Of a stretch of 64,000 nucleotides of DNA, positions 50,192 to 63,559 are shown in pieces. The position numbers and the translations under genes are program-made. This stretch comes from Nymphaea colorata. Taxonomy: Eukaryota > Streptophyta > Magnoliopsida > Nymphaeales > Nymphaeaceae. Where the stretch lies: assembly GCF_008831285.2 (NCBI RefSeq), contig NC_045143.1, positions 1,399,503 through 1,463,502 on the forward strand, written 5' to 3'. The first letter of the stretch is position 1; every line of letters begins with the position of its first letter. The notes under the pieces are model-generated. The model was not told where the DNA came from. It worked only from the letters and a program-made list of their open reading frames with translations, and did no database searches.

Positions 50192-53100
50192 ATGGCCAAC
50201 TGCAGGCGATTGCTTCTGCCTCTGTTATTAATCCTTTCCGTCGTCTCCGCCTCTGCCCAGCGTAAGCATCCTCTCCTGCATCGCTCACGTGGTCCGTTGC
50301 TTCTTCGATCTTTTTCTGTCTCAGAAAACTTAAGAGTTTCTTCCGTTGTTTTTTATTTGCGGCATATCGATCGCCATTAAAATCATTGTCATGTTTCTAT
50401 AAGATCAAGATAAAAGGCTGAGGTCAGTGAAAATTTCAAACGTTTAAGCAGGAACCAGTCTCTGGTAGATGGACTCTATGCCTAGAAGGCGCCTTCTGGG
50501 TGTCGAACTCTTGACAATTCACAGGATTTCAAAGAAAAAAAATTTCTCTACCAATACAATTAACTGAGTTTGAATCGCACAACAGCAAGATGACCTATCT
50601 CACTTTCTGATACCCACAAATAGCTTCTACAGAACGAATAAGTTGTTTGGGGAAGCCATAAAATAGATGCTTAGGTAGAGTACTATTCACATGTCCATTC
50701 CGTGAGTTAAATTTTGCAGTGCCTTTGAACGTGGACTGCGGAACCACCGGCAAAACTGCGGGATACTTGAGCATGACATGGGTTGGTGATGAACAGTATG
50801 TAAAGTCGGGCCAATCTGCGACGGTGCGAATCGACGATTCGCTCATAGTGCCGCTCACCACTCTCCGGTACTTCCCTGATCAGAGAAAGAAGAACTGCTA
50901 CTCCTTCCCTGGCTTGGGCCAAGGCATCAAGATCCTTGTTCGCGCTTGGTTTTACTATGGCAACTACGATGGCTTGTCCTCTCCACCAACATTTGATCTT
51001 CTTTTCAACGGGAACAGCTGGGGGACGGTGTTTCTTTCGGGAGATAACGATTCTGCAGCGTTCGAGATGGTCCATGTCACCAAAGTTGATGAGGTTAGTG
51101 TCTGTTTGGCTCGTACCAAGCCCAACGACGTTCCCTTCATCAACTCTCTTGAAATAAAGAAACTGGAAGATGACATGTATCTTTCCATGGACACCAACCG
51201 GCCCCTATACCTCAAGGGCAGATATTCCTATGCATCGCCTTCAACAACCGTGAGGTATGCGTCGCCGATTCTACTACTGTGCTTTTCTTTGTTTAACGGG
51301 ATATGTCTCATCGCTGATTTGCATATTTTTGTAGAGATATTTACTTCTGGGATAGTCTATAAGTGTGAGATTGGCCTTCTTTTTTCAACCGAGCAAAAAA
51401 CCTTAGACTGGAATTCTCTTATGGACTTGAGTTTTGCACGAGGAATTATGGGATTTGAAAGGTCATTGCGTTTAAGATGGCACAAAAAATCATGCCCCGC
51501 CCTACTACGCCGACTCCATTCAGTGAGGAAGGGGAATTTGGTTGCATGTGAATTAATCTTAAGTTTCACAAGATAACTTTATCTCCCCTCTTTGCTTCAA
51601 ATTGGTTCCACCAAATTATTCCTAACCTTGTGAGTTTATATATTCTCGCATGGTTTCTTTTTTCCGGTCTCAGGCCAATATCTTTTTGCAGGTACCCCGA
51701 TGATCCTTACGATCGACTCTGGTTTACTTTTACCGACTATGCAAGTTCCGGGTTAAGTCCCCTGACAAGGAGTTCGGACCCGAGCTCCGACCTAGCAGAC
51801 AGACCGCCGGCTGCTGTTCTGCGGCAGGCAGTTACGCCATCATCCAGTCTGGCATCTAACATGACCGTCCCCAATGCTATAGAGTCGCCGTCGCCGGTGC
51901 CTCATTACGTTACTTTTTATTTCGTGGAGATGTTGGCCAACGCGAGCAGGTCGTTCGACATCTACTTGGACGATCAGAAATTTTATGCCGGGACAATCGT
52001 TCCAAACGGGACAGTGTTCGAGATTGTGGGCTCCAGAGTCTCACTCTCGAATAGCTCGGTGTTCTCGCTGGTGAGAGCCAAAGGGTCCACTCTGCCCCCT
52101 TTAATAAGCGCGGCAGAGTTCTATATAATCGGTGATGCTTGGGTCAATGCAACCGACAGTTCAGACGGTATGTCCTCTCTCTCTCTCTCGCTATCTCCCT
52201 CTTCCTCTCTGTTATGTCCTCTTATTCTTTGGATGTTGGTGTTGGTTCACAGTGAAGGCTTTGAGTGAATTTCAGAAGGGTTATGTACAACTCCAGCCAT
52301 GGAGCGGAGATCCTTGCCTTCCCATGGGCTATGCATGGGAGTGGGTCAACTGCAGCTCTGATTCCACCCCTCGAGTTACTGCACTGTGAGTTTCATTATG
52401 GATATACGTAGTGTCACCAACAAGGTAGCAAACGGGTTCTCGATTCACAAAATTGACCGGTTCAGCTGAATCCTTTTTGAATTGGTCAAATACCAAATAA
52501 TTTATTAATACACACATAAATATAATTAAAAATTACAAAATAATTGGAAACGGTATCGAATCAGCCACCTAGACAAGATCAAGTGGGTTTCAGCCAGTTC
52601 AAGTTGCGTGCACTAGATTCTGCAATTGTTTTCTATCTTTTTTTTCGCCACGACACGTACATTTTAGTGTTTTTATTTAATAATATTCTTTTTATTTTCA
52701 AAACTTTTTTTTTTTTACTTTAGACTTTGTCGAATATAACCAGCTTCGAGTTTCTCCGCCATCCAAATACCTTTCAGGATTTTTTTTTTTTTTTTGTTAT
52801 ACCGCCTCAAAAGAAATATCATGGTTTTCATAAGCATTAGGCTTCTGTGCTATATGGTCTTTTATTATGCATTCATAGGTCGTAGTAAATCATAACTAAG
52901 TCAGATATTAACTCATTAAAAATAAAAAAATTAGTTATATTAACGCTTAGCTGAATTCTCCTCCCGCTCAATGAAATCATATATATGGTATATGATAGTG
53001 TTCTACGTTGCAAAACTATGAGTGGCAGATGCAGAAATGTGAGTCGTCCGTTGACTAAAGATCCGAATTGGAGGTGGACCTGGAGCATGTGCCTAGTAAG

Positions 53101-53727
53101 CCATGCTCGCCCGTCCTTTTTGCAATAAAAAATAAAAAAAAAAAGTCGGAATTTCCTTAAGCGACAATCAACACGCAAATGGTTAACCACCGAGGGCCCC
53201 CTGTTATTTTAAATCCAGAATTTAAAAGAACAAGCGGCGACTACATTATAAAATATTATTTCAAGACTGGAAAAGGGTTGTTGCTGTTTTACTTTTACAA
53301 AGTAATACTTTTGATACGCATATTTTTCTCCCTTTTTTTTTTTTTGGGTCTTAAGTTCAAATTTTTAGTACTATATTGTGTAAAGTTGTGAATGGATATG
53401 TCGTTACTTACGTCGGATAGAATTTTAAATGCAGTTGAAGCTCCAATGAGGTTTTAGAAAGACCAACTGACAGAGTCTACACACATTTATTTTCTTATAA
53501 AAATCATTGTGCATGTAATAGACGACACTGTATTGGATGGAATTCCTGCAAAACGCTCATGCTCAAACTGAAGTGTTCCAAGAATCAATCGGCAATCAAC
53601 TTTATGCCTTCGCAATTTTTTTTGACTTGATTTTACTATAATCTCACAGTTTCACATAATTTAAAGTTAAAGATTACTGCGCAATTAATGCTTACATTCA
53701 GTGATATTTATCTTTCACGAAATCTTT

Positions 53728-53767
<40 letters not shown>

Positions 53768-56700
53768 CATTCCACATCTTATAATATCATAGCCGGAATA
53801 TTACCGCTATAATTTTTCTTTTCATACATGTACGCCCAATGTTGTCAATGTTCGTGCGTGGATCAGCATAAAAAGTAACGTTAAGGGGCTCGACACTGTT
53901 CTATCTCAATAACGGGTGAAATGTGGCGTGTTAAGAGTGAAAGCGTATTACAAGTCAACAAAATATACTATAAAATACTTTTTAGTTTGTCAAGACAAAA
54001 TAATATTAAAACTGGTGGTGCGAAATGACATCATAATGGCAGAAATCTCATATACATTAAGTTAAAAAAAACAAGGTCTTATGATTCGAAAAATGATATC
54101 GCTCGTTTGCTTTGGTCATATATATTTACAAATGAGACTTTCAACATTTTAACATTTAAAAATGCAGTAGATATACCAAAAGGACCTTATAGCTACTCCC
54201 CTCCCTGATAAATTACAGGTTCTCGTGCTGCGTACGTGCAATGTATTATGTTCCTACCATTAAATCATGAAAACGTCACGTATACCCAAAGTTGTGAAGC
54301 AGGAAATATCAAAGCTCAAATTAACTGGACTGGTAATCTGGTTCGACTGTTTATTCTCACTTTCTTATGTCTTTTCTGCACAGATACTTAAGTGGTTATG
54401 GACTCAGCGGATCCCTTGCAGACTTCAGTAACTTGACTGCTCTTCAAACAATGTAAGTAAGTTTGAGTTTGGCTGAAGGGGCACTCTTTCAGAAGTTTCT
54501 ATATCCTAACAGGCAGTCATATGAACAAAAATGCAAATATTTGAATCAGGGAAAGTAAAAATAAAGAAATATTGAGGGGCTGCTGCCCACACCAGCCTAG
54601 GAGCCACACGCTTTGAGTTCCCTTACAAGGATTTCACTCATATAAACTTTGTTCTTTTTCTTGTTCGACAGTGATTTGCACAACAACAGCTTGAGTGGAA
54701 GCATCCCTGAATTCCTTGGTGAACTTCCTAATCTGCAGCAGTTGTAAGTACAAAACCGTCATAGCTTTCTTTAAGTTGCAGCAATCTATCTAAGAAGTTC
54801 ATTGACATATTTGCAGCAACTCTGAACCTAAGGATTTTTGCAGTTGATTCAATTTAACAAATTTCAGCTGCTCATAATTTCAATATATTGCAGAAACCTG
54901 GCTGACAACCAATTTAATGGATCGGTGCCTTCATCACTTACTGGCAATTCAAGAGGACTAATTTTGAAGTAGGTGACCAATCCAACACCGTTCACCTGGT
55001 TTTGTTACTTTTCAATCTCTTGTTAATGTCGACTGAGACCCTCTCTTCCTCTTGTAGCATTTCAGGCAACAACTTCGATTCGAACAACCCAAAGAAGAAG
55101 CCAAACGGGAGCATAGTAGCTGGAGCAACCATTGGTTCTCTCCTGTTTCTTCTGCTCTTGGTGTTGCTTGCTATCTTCATTGTCAGGAGGCGAAGAACTC
55201 TTGGTACAACATCTAGCTAGACCCTCTTCCTGCTCTTCCATTTCTCTTAACTTATAGAAGATTGGGTATTATATTTTACTGGATTTATAGATCAATAGTT
55301 CATACCTTCATCAGGTCAGGGCAGCGTCAGGATCTGAGGTTCTGAAAGCAGATATAGTTCACGCCCAAACTGTACTTTGCCCGAAAATAACGAGAACTAA
55401 GTTTAGGAATATAAAAAAATTAAATGGCGTCCCTTAAATTAATATCTTGTTCTTCATAATAACTATTGGATTTTCATATACTATTTTTTTTTTTTCAGAT
55501 GTGCCAGTCAATAATCCCAGACTGACAGTGCTGCCGGAACAGGCGATCAAGCATGAATTCTCTCACGCAGAGATAGTGGAGATCACCAACAATTTTGAAA
55601 CAGTCATTGGTGAAGGAGGATCTGGCAATGTCTACCATGGTCGACTTAATAATGGTCCTGAGGTCGCCGTTAAGGTGCTAAAAGATTCGCTTGAACGAGG
55701 AACCAAGGAGTTTGTAGCAGAGGTTTGTTTTTTATTGTAATGGCTTCATCACATTCTTAGTTCATAAATATATGCTTAACATTCGTGAAATTACTTGTTT
55801 TAGGTAAAGCTGTTGATGACTGTTCACCATAAATGTTTAGTGTCGTTTATCGGGTACTGCGAGGAGGATGGAAAACTGATTCTTCTTTATGAGTACATGA
55901 GTGGTGGCAATCTAAGGCAGCTATTGTCAGGTAGGTCACTTTGACAAATTGATCAACAATTTTGTCTGTCATTTACTTTTGACCTAAAATGAGATGAAGA
56001 TGAACCATATCACTAATGGAAGTGTGAACTTCAACCTAAAGAAGGTCAAGGTTTCGTTACCCAGCATGTAAATATCATTAATCATAAAGATATAAAGAGG
56101 GCTTGCGGAAAGAAGAAATTGTTCTTAATGACCATGTCTTTTTCATTTGCCTACACTAGTTCTATCCACCTGGCTAGGGGGGTGGAGACAGCACCTTTTC
56201 AGTTGAGGTGCTCTGCCTAACCCCAGCTTGTCTATAAGAAAACGTCACATTGGCCAAAATGGAGAAGTATATAATGCTAGAAAAGAAATAAAATATTTGA
56301 AAAACATATAAAATAAAACAAATGCCAATTTAGTTACTAATTTGCATCTATATTGAATTTCTTGTTTTGCAGGAAGGGGTAGCACATCTGTATTTCTAAC
56401 ATGGGAGACAAGACTTCAGATGGCGCTCAGTGTGGCAACAGGTCCAATTAGGCCTCCCTACCAATCAACCATTGCAGAGTTCTCTTGTCTTATCAATTTT
56501 TTTTAGATTAATAAATTAAAGTTCTTTTTGCTTTCTGATAATGTGCTTTCTTCATTGCAGGGTTGGACTATTTACATTCAGGGTGTTATCCAGCAATCAT
56601 TCACAGGGATGTAAAAACCACAAACATTCTTTTAAATGGAAAGATGGAGGCAAAAGTAGCAGATTTTGGTTTGTCCAAATTTGGCCACAAGGACGATGTG

Positions 56701-57867
56701 ACAACGTTACCAACTGTAGTTGCCGGCACTCCTGGATATATAGATCCCGAGTATGTCCTTTTCCTGTGGCATGAATCTGCTTGAGTTCATCGCCTGACAT
56801 GGTCGTCTTGACTACCCTCTAAACAGAGCTGCACCTAATTACAAGAGAACACCCGAATATGAGAACATGGTAGGAAATAAACGTCAGAATTCCCCTCTCC
56901 AACGAAAAAGAAAAGTCTTATATTAATTCAAAATCAATAAAGATTTCCTCAAAGAATTTTCTTGTACTTCAAGAAATTTCTTATGAGAACGTTATTCAGC
57001 TCAGTTGAGCAATTCTAAAATAAGAAAGAAGTGAAAAGGTTTCCTCCAAGATGAAATGTTACCCTGCTTCCTAACAGTGCAACCCTCCTCTCAAGTTTAG
57101 CCCACGTAGCTGCTCTTGTGCCTGCTGGCATATAATTCATTGTCATTTGGCATGCTTGAAAGTTAGTCCACAGCGCCAAGCCTTAATTATTTATATTTTT
57201 GTATAATAATTGGACTGTCACAGTGTCACTCGTCCGTAACATAGTTAGTCCAGCTGATTTTTACTAAACTTTGGCTGATAATTCTGGTTTCACAACACAG
57301 TAGGCACATGCATAAAAGAGATTTGCTTCCTGAATATGTTTATGTTGCTTTTATCAATGGCCTAACAAGGTTGTCTCTTTGGCAATTGTAAAAGTAACCT
57401 AAGCAGGATCTTCAACTGTCTCTACTATTTGCAGGTACTACAGTACAAACATGGTCACAAAAAAAAGCGATGTCTATAGCTTTGGTGTTGTTCTCTTTGA
57501 GCTTATCACTGGATATCCTCCACTGTTTAATGTGTCACGAGAGCGTTTTCATATAGTTCAGTGGGCAACATCAAGACTAACTCAAGGAGACATCGATGGT
57601 GTTGCTGACCCAAGGCTGAGAGGGCAATATGAAGTAAACTCCATGTGGAAAGTTGCAGATATAGCAATGTCATGCACTGCACCATCATCCAAGATGAGGC
57701 CTCGCATGAGTGATGTAGTAAACCAATTGAAGGAGGCCATAGAGGCAGAGACATATTATCAACATATGACTACTAACACCTCATGTCCAGAGGTTCAACA
57801 TTCATCATCATCTTACGGATTTTCCAGCTCACATGAGTCAACTTCAACCTTGCCACTAGCAAGATAG
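50192..57867 (+). CDS. Copy E: malectin-like LRR receptor kinase, chimeric between A/B-type ectodomain and D-type kinase
   Basis: Exons: 50192-50261, 50720-51254, 51692-52167, 52253-52385, 54384-54452, 54672-54743, 54894-54968, 55058-55203, 55499-55722, 55804-55930, 56373-56441, 56561-56750, 57435-57867; 2619 bp, 872 residues. Exon 2 ([26 protein letters not shown]) and intron 2 match A, whereas the LRR and kinase exons match D ([19 protein letters not shown], long intron 12). The membrane helix is about 496-518. Catalytic K584, HRD D682 and DFG D700 are present. The spacer before the helix is seven residues shorter than in B. Donor GTGAGT follows exon 4. An intact RD receptor kinase is expected. 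The new pairing of outer and inner parts could link a different ligand range to the D-type kinase; this is inferred. Confidence 0.92.
53729..53765. repeat. (AT)n microsatellite in intron 4 of E
   Basis: Simple AT run inside the roughly 2 kb intron where the ectodomain type switches to the kinase type. Confidence 0.9.
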
Positions 57868-58030
57868 TTAGTCTTCCACTAAAGTTTCAAGTCCTTATGA
57901 GGCAATTTAATAGACAACTTTTTTTTTTGTTGGTTGGTCTTTATATGACTTACGTGAGTTTGTTTTGTTGAACATTTATCTGTTACTTTTGTTCGCATAA
58001 GCACGCACTGTGCAGAAAAGTGTGAAAGGC

Positions 58031-58036
58031 AATAAA
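58031..58036 (+). terminator. Possible polyadenylation signal of E
   Basis: AATAAA lies 164 bp after the stop codon in a flank shared with D, where it reads AGTAAA. Only a candidate. Confidence 0.35.
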
Positions 58037-58284
58037 CATTCTCGTTATATGTCTGAATTGTTCTGTAAGTTGTAATTTGCTGAGACGTGGCTTACTAGCC
58101 ACTCATTTCTTCTTCTTATTTTAAGCTCCTCTATCTTGTATTCAGTCTTGTCAACTGTTGTAACAGCTTTTTGCTTAGATTAGAGGAAGAACTACGTACA
58201 AAGATTATGAGACCTGCTTATGAGAGTTAAATCACAAGAGGAGTCGAGCAATAGATGGTAGACGGCAAATAGGGTGCTTTTTTT

Positions 58285-58330
58285 TTTTGCGGCATATCGA
58301 TCGCCATTAAAATCATTGACGTGTGTCTAG
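58285..58330 (+). repeat. Fragment of receptor-kinase intron 1 downstream of E
   Basis: The run GCGGCATATCGATCGCCATT and following bases match intron 1 of E at about 50357-50390, and related sequence lies in intron 1 of C and F. It sits directly before the D-type upstream block, so it marks a duplication join. Confidence 0.6.
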
Positions 58331-59149
58331 GCAACAATATTTACTCCATGGGCAAAAGACCATCATTACTAATGGCAAGAGCTGAGTTAAAAAAAAAAAT
58401 TATGAAAAAGGGTTTTTAAAATTTTAAAAAATACTAGAATATAATTTTTTAAAAAATTTATGTAAGATAAATAACTTTTTTTAAGTTTTTTTTTAGAAGG
58501 CCCAATCACATAGCGGCTTCCTGGTTCCACCCTAGACCTAGGCATCGAACGGCTTGGCCCGATAAGAGCCGGGTTTGGGTTGGTTCGATGTCTAAAACCC
58601 GAGCCCAGGTCCAGCCCAGCCCATTTATAATAAAAAAATATGTATTTTTTAAAATATAAAATAATACTAGTTACCTATTGGATACCTGGCCTCCTCATGC
58701 CTAGTTCCACTCGACCCTCGACCCCCTGTTCCTGAGCTCTCTGTCGAATGTCAAACGGGTTGCCTAACTTTAATTTTAAATATGTCTAACTTTTCACAAA
58801 CAGCCATATCGGGACAAAGAAAAATTAAAATAAATGAAAAGGTTCCAAAATCGCCACTTTAAAATTCAAATCAAAATGTTTGTAGAAAACGTGAGGAGGC
58901 TGCTGGCTGTTGCTTTCTCACCCACGGACGGATCTAAGTGGGGCTTGCCAAGGCCCTGGAGTGGGTCTGGCTTCACCTCAAAAAAATGTTTAAAAAAAAA
59001 TTACGAGTAAATTGTAAAAAAAATCACTTGTTTTATATAAAATTTTTTAAAAATAATATTTCAGCTTCGTTTAAAATAAAAAGGTTTTAAATATGTTGAC
59101 TTAGACGCTTAAGCTGAAAAATAAACAAAACATATTTTTAATTATATCA

Positions 59150-61545
59150 CTAGTACCAATCACCAGCTGACCATGTCTAGTGACTGGCCTTTGTGTTTTA
59201 TAAGGGGATATTTTTTCAAGGCACGTAAACTCGCGGGCCAGACACATCAACATTTTCAGGTCGTGTTGGTTTTGTCAATATGATCTTCTACGGTTTTTTT
59301 TTTGTTTGTTTAATTTCTCTTATCTTCGGAAGATCTTCAGAAAATCTTCACAAATCTTTAAAAAATAAAAATTTTAAAAATCTTGAAAATTATATAACAA
59401 CAAAAAATAAATCAAAATTTAATTAAAAAAATGCAAAAAACGCCTACTTATGAGTTTTTTTCTTGTTTTTTATATTCTAACTGTTTTTTTTTTTTAAACA
59501 CGTCTTCACTCATTTCGGCTTATCCATCACTTTTTTGTCAATTAAAACCTGGTATTTGTGACAGTGTTTCTAAGCTAAAAGGATTGATCTTCGGGTCAGT
59601 TTGTCAGACACTCCTACTCCAAAAGAAAGCCCAGCAAAATACACTCCTACTCCAAAAGAAAGCCCAGCAAAATTTCAAGTGTTGCGTCACAACAGTGTTT
59701 ATTAACAGTAATCAGTTTACTATATAAGTTGCCTTCAAGGGAGTTGGTGCAATAGACAAGGCAAGTGTTTTTTTGTCAAGTTTTCCGGATAACTTTATGT
59801 GTTGCAAAAGAAAACTGTCGTTGAAGCATAAAAGAGAAATCAACATGGAACAATGAATGTAGGAATGACATTATAGAGGAAAATGTGAAGACTTCGGCTC
59901 TCTTGTTGAACATTAAGATGAAATATACTCACCAAACAAAATAATATAAAAATTAATCATAGGTATTGTTGGACCATAAAATGAAATATACTGGCCGAAG
60001 AGAATGAGGTGAAGAGAATGATGTAAAAATTAATCATAAGATGAAATCTCTCGGTCATATAGGATCTTATCCTCCCATCTGAATACTGGACTTACATTAA
60101 TCACTAAATTTTAATTACATATAAAAGATTGAATTATTAAATTAATTATTTGAAGGGTGCCTTCATGGGGAACCACGCGGTGAAGAAAAGACTCGGCCAC
60201 GCTAATCAATTACTAGGTGATCAATTTTGTTATTGCAAGACAGTCTGGATGAAGTAAAGGGATCATAGTCTCATAGCGATGATATCGAAAATCGAACATG
60301 GAAAAATGTTTATATTTCGAGTTTTCTATTTATAATAAGAGGACTGCCTTCCGTGTTTTATAGGGGGCATTTTTGTAAGGCACGTAGACTCGTGGGCCAG
60401 ACATATAAACATTTTCAGGTCGAGTTTGTTTTTAATCATTGTTAATATGATCTTTTACGGTTTTTTTTTTGTTTCTTTAATTTCTCATATCTTCGGAAGA
60501 TTTGAGAAAATCTTGACAATTTTTTTTAAAAAAAATAAAAATTTTTAAAAATCTTGAAAATTATATAAAAATAAAATAAACCAGAAATTAATAAAAAATG
60601 CAAAAAAAAAAACGCCTACATATGCTTTTCTTTTTCTTGTTTTTATATTCTAGCGGTTTTTTTTTAAAAAAGAAAACATGTCTTTTATGGTTGACTCATT
60701 CCGACTTATCCACCGCTTTTTTTTTCAATTAAAACCCGGTATTTCCAATTCCTTCGCTGAAAAGGATGATCTTGGGGTCAGCTTCTCAGACACTACGACT
60801 CCAAAGCAATGCCACTTTCAAGTGTTGGGTCACATCAGTATTTATTAACAGAAATCAGTATATCATATAAGTTGTTCCCAAAGAGTTGGTGCAATAGACA
60901 AGGCAATAGTAGGTTAATATTTTTTTTTTCGAGTTCTAACTTAGACATTCCAAAAAGAAGCTGTAAATTGAAGCATAACAAAAATAACTTCATACATTGC
61001 AAAAAGAAGCTACAGATTGAAGCATAACAAAAACATCACTATGGAACAATGAATGTAGGAATGGCATCAATGGAGTACAGAGAGAAGAATGGAGTACAGA
61101 GAGAAGGGTGAAGGCTTCGATTCTCTTATTGGACAGTAAAATGAAATATAATCATTCAACAAAATAATGTAAAAATTAATCATAGGTCATGTTGGACAAT
61201 AAGATGTAATCTATCCACCCCAACAGAATAATGAAAAAATTAATCATAGGACGAAATCTCTCGGTCATATAACATCTTATCCACCCATTTGAATACATGA
61301 CTTACATTAATCACTAAATTTTAATTACATACAGAACATTCTCCAGTGATAATATAAAGGATTGAATTATTAAATTAACTATCGCTGAACCCTTTCTTGA
61401 AGGGTGCCTTCGTGGGGAACAACACGGTGATGAAAAGACTCGGCCACCGTGATTAATTAGTACGTGCTAAATTTTGTTATTAGAATCTGGATAAAGTAAA
61501 GGGATCATAGTCTCATAGAGATGATATCGAAAATCGAACATGGAA
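59150..61545 (+). repeat. Imperfect 1.2 kb tandem duplication upstream of F
   Basis: Unit 1 is about 59150-60303 and unit 2 about 60310-61545. Shared marks are GGCACGTA-ACTCG (59220, 60379), GTCAGACACT (about 59602, 60784), CAATGAATGTAGGAATG (about 59852, 61048), and GATATCGAAAATCGAACATG (about 60282, 61525). D has a single unit. Confidence 0.75.
59608..59673. repeat. Exact 33 bp tandem duplication
   Basis: The unit beginning ACACTCCTACTCC occurs at 59608-59640 and 59641-59673 with no differences. Confidence 0.95.
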
Positions 61546-62007
61546 AACCATGTCTGAATGGATGACTTTCTGTGCTGGGATTCAATAGAATCAGCAAAAA
61601 CTTTGCTTACGCGTTCACTTAATAACTCTTGTATCATATATTTTAAGTTTTCTTTTACATGAAATTACATGCATATTACTAGTCTTTTTGAGAAAAACTC
61701 CATCGTTTTGTCTATTAAATTAGTATAACCAATGCTAATAACCCATTTCTTACCTTCGTCCGTTGGATCCGATGCACTGTAACATTGAAAAAGAAGAGGA
61801 CTGATCATAAAAATCCAAAATTGCAAGCGCGAAGCCTAAAAATAACTGATAAAATGAAAAATCCTTTATCGAGTCAGCAAGAAGAAGTGCCCAAGAAGTC
61901 GACCGCGGGAGATCGGCAATTGCTTTCCGCGAGCTTGCAGCTGCCAACCGAGTTTAGATTTTCTTCCTCCATTATTCCTTCCAATTGTAGCTTCGTCAAC
62001 TCATGAA

Positions 62008-62054
62008 GGTCAACTCCTCTCTCTCGTTTTCTCTCTCTCTCTCCTCTCCCCCTT
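62008..62054 (+). promoter_or_regulatory. W-box plus pyrimidine tract upstream of F
   Basis: GGTCAA at 62008-62013 (TTGACC on the minus strand) is followed by a CT tract, with the ATG at 62137. Same layout as D. Confidence 0.4.
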
Positions 62055-63169
62055 AGATTATTCATTGACGGAATCCACTCTCTCTGATCGAATTAATTAA
62101 GTGCAACTCCCCTACGGGTTGCCTTGTCGACTGGCCATGGCGAACTGCAGGAGACTGCTGCTACCTCTGTTATTGGTCCTTTCCGCCGCCTCTGCTCAGC
62201 GTAAGCATCCTCGTCCTCACTTCTCAGGTCGTCCTCCTGCAAGAGGACGCTTTGATCTTCTCTTTGTTCCATCTCAGAAAACTTTTTGTTTATTCCATTC
62301 CTTTTTCTGTGTGGCATATCGCCGTTAAATCATTGATGGGTTTCTGACTTTCTTCACGTGATGATCAAGAGAAAAGGGTAGGGCGAGAAAAAATTTCAAA
62401 GGGTGTTGAACTCTTGGCTACTGGACATTACAGGATGTCACATGAAGTCTCTGCATACCAACTTAACTTGGATCGAGCCACAGCAAGCCGACTTACCTCA
62501 CTTTCTCATCATAGTAGCAAGCTTAGTTTCGGTACTATAATTCACAAGTTCATTCATCGATTTGCCTTAATAATTCACAGTGCCTGTCAACGTTGATTGC
62601 GGAACCACCGGCAAAAATAAGGGCTACCTTGGCCTCACATGGGTTGGCGATGAACAGTAAGTGCCGTCAGGCCAATCGACGACCGTCCGAATCGACGATT
62701 CGCTCATAGCGCCGCTCACCACCCTCCGGTACTTTCCCTCGGGAAAAAAGAACTGCTACTCCTTCCCGGGCGTGGGCCAAGGCATCAAGATCCTCGTTCG
62801 CGCTTGGTTTTACTATGGCAACTACGACGGCCTGTCGTCGCCGCCAACATTTAACGTTCTTTTCAACGGGAACCTTTGGTCGCCGGTGTTCATGACCGGA
62901 GATAATGGTTCTGCAATCTTGGAGATGATCCACGCCACCAAAGTTGATGATGTTAGTGTTTGTTTGGCTCGAACAAATGCCAAGGACGTTCCCTTCATCA
63001 ACTCTCTTGAAATAAAAAAGCTGGAAGCCGACATGTACCATGGCATGGACTCCGACCGTCCCCTGCATGCCATGGGAAGATATGCCTACGCATCACCATC
63101 CACCAATGTTGTGAGGTATCGGCTGTCATCCATCTTCTTCTGTCATTTACTGTCTCTTACTTGGTTTGC

Positions 63170-63189
63170 AATATATATATATATATATA
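63170..63189. repeat. Short (AT)n in intron 2 of F
   Basis: Same position as the tract in intron 2 of D. Confidence 0.85.
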
Positions 63190-63559
63190 ATCTCAACCCG
63201 TAATCCTAGTTGAAAAAAAAAATTAGGAAGAAAATATATAAACTAATAGAAGGCGTCACCAATTTTTTCTTGTCTTTCTCTCAATCAACTGCCCATCTGA
63301 ATGGTAAGCTGAAATTATAACAATTCAATGGAATAAAATGCTGTTTGGTAACTAAAATTTAAAATTTGATTGCTAAAAAATTACTTTGGAAATTTCTTTA
63401 AAAGACAAGAAGGAAGGCTCCCGTAGAGAATGTCAGTTTTTGGCCTTTTCCTTACCAACCAGACACTTCCAAATGGATGCCAAACAACTCAAAACCAAAA
63501 CCAAGTTGCGACTTAGCAAAAGGCGATAAGGTGTTCAACAGCTACCAATTAGTATTCTC

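Larger units (their letters stand above)
57868..62136. other. Intergenic region between E and F
   Basis: The 3' flank of E is followed at about 58285 by a short piece of intron-1-like sequence. Then comes the D-type upstream block, part of it doubled. No gene is recognised. Confidence 0.7.
58340..62136 (+). repeat. F-upstream block, copy of the D-upstream block
   Basis: It parallels 38210-40341 but is longer because about 1.2 kb is present twice, and because a GC-rich piece (about 58540-58740) interrupts it. Confidence 0.75.
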
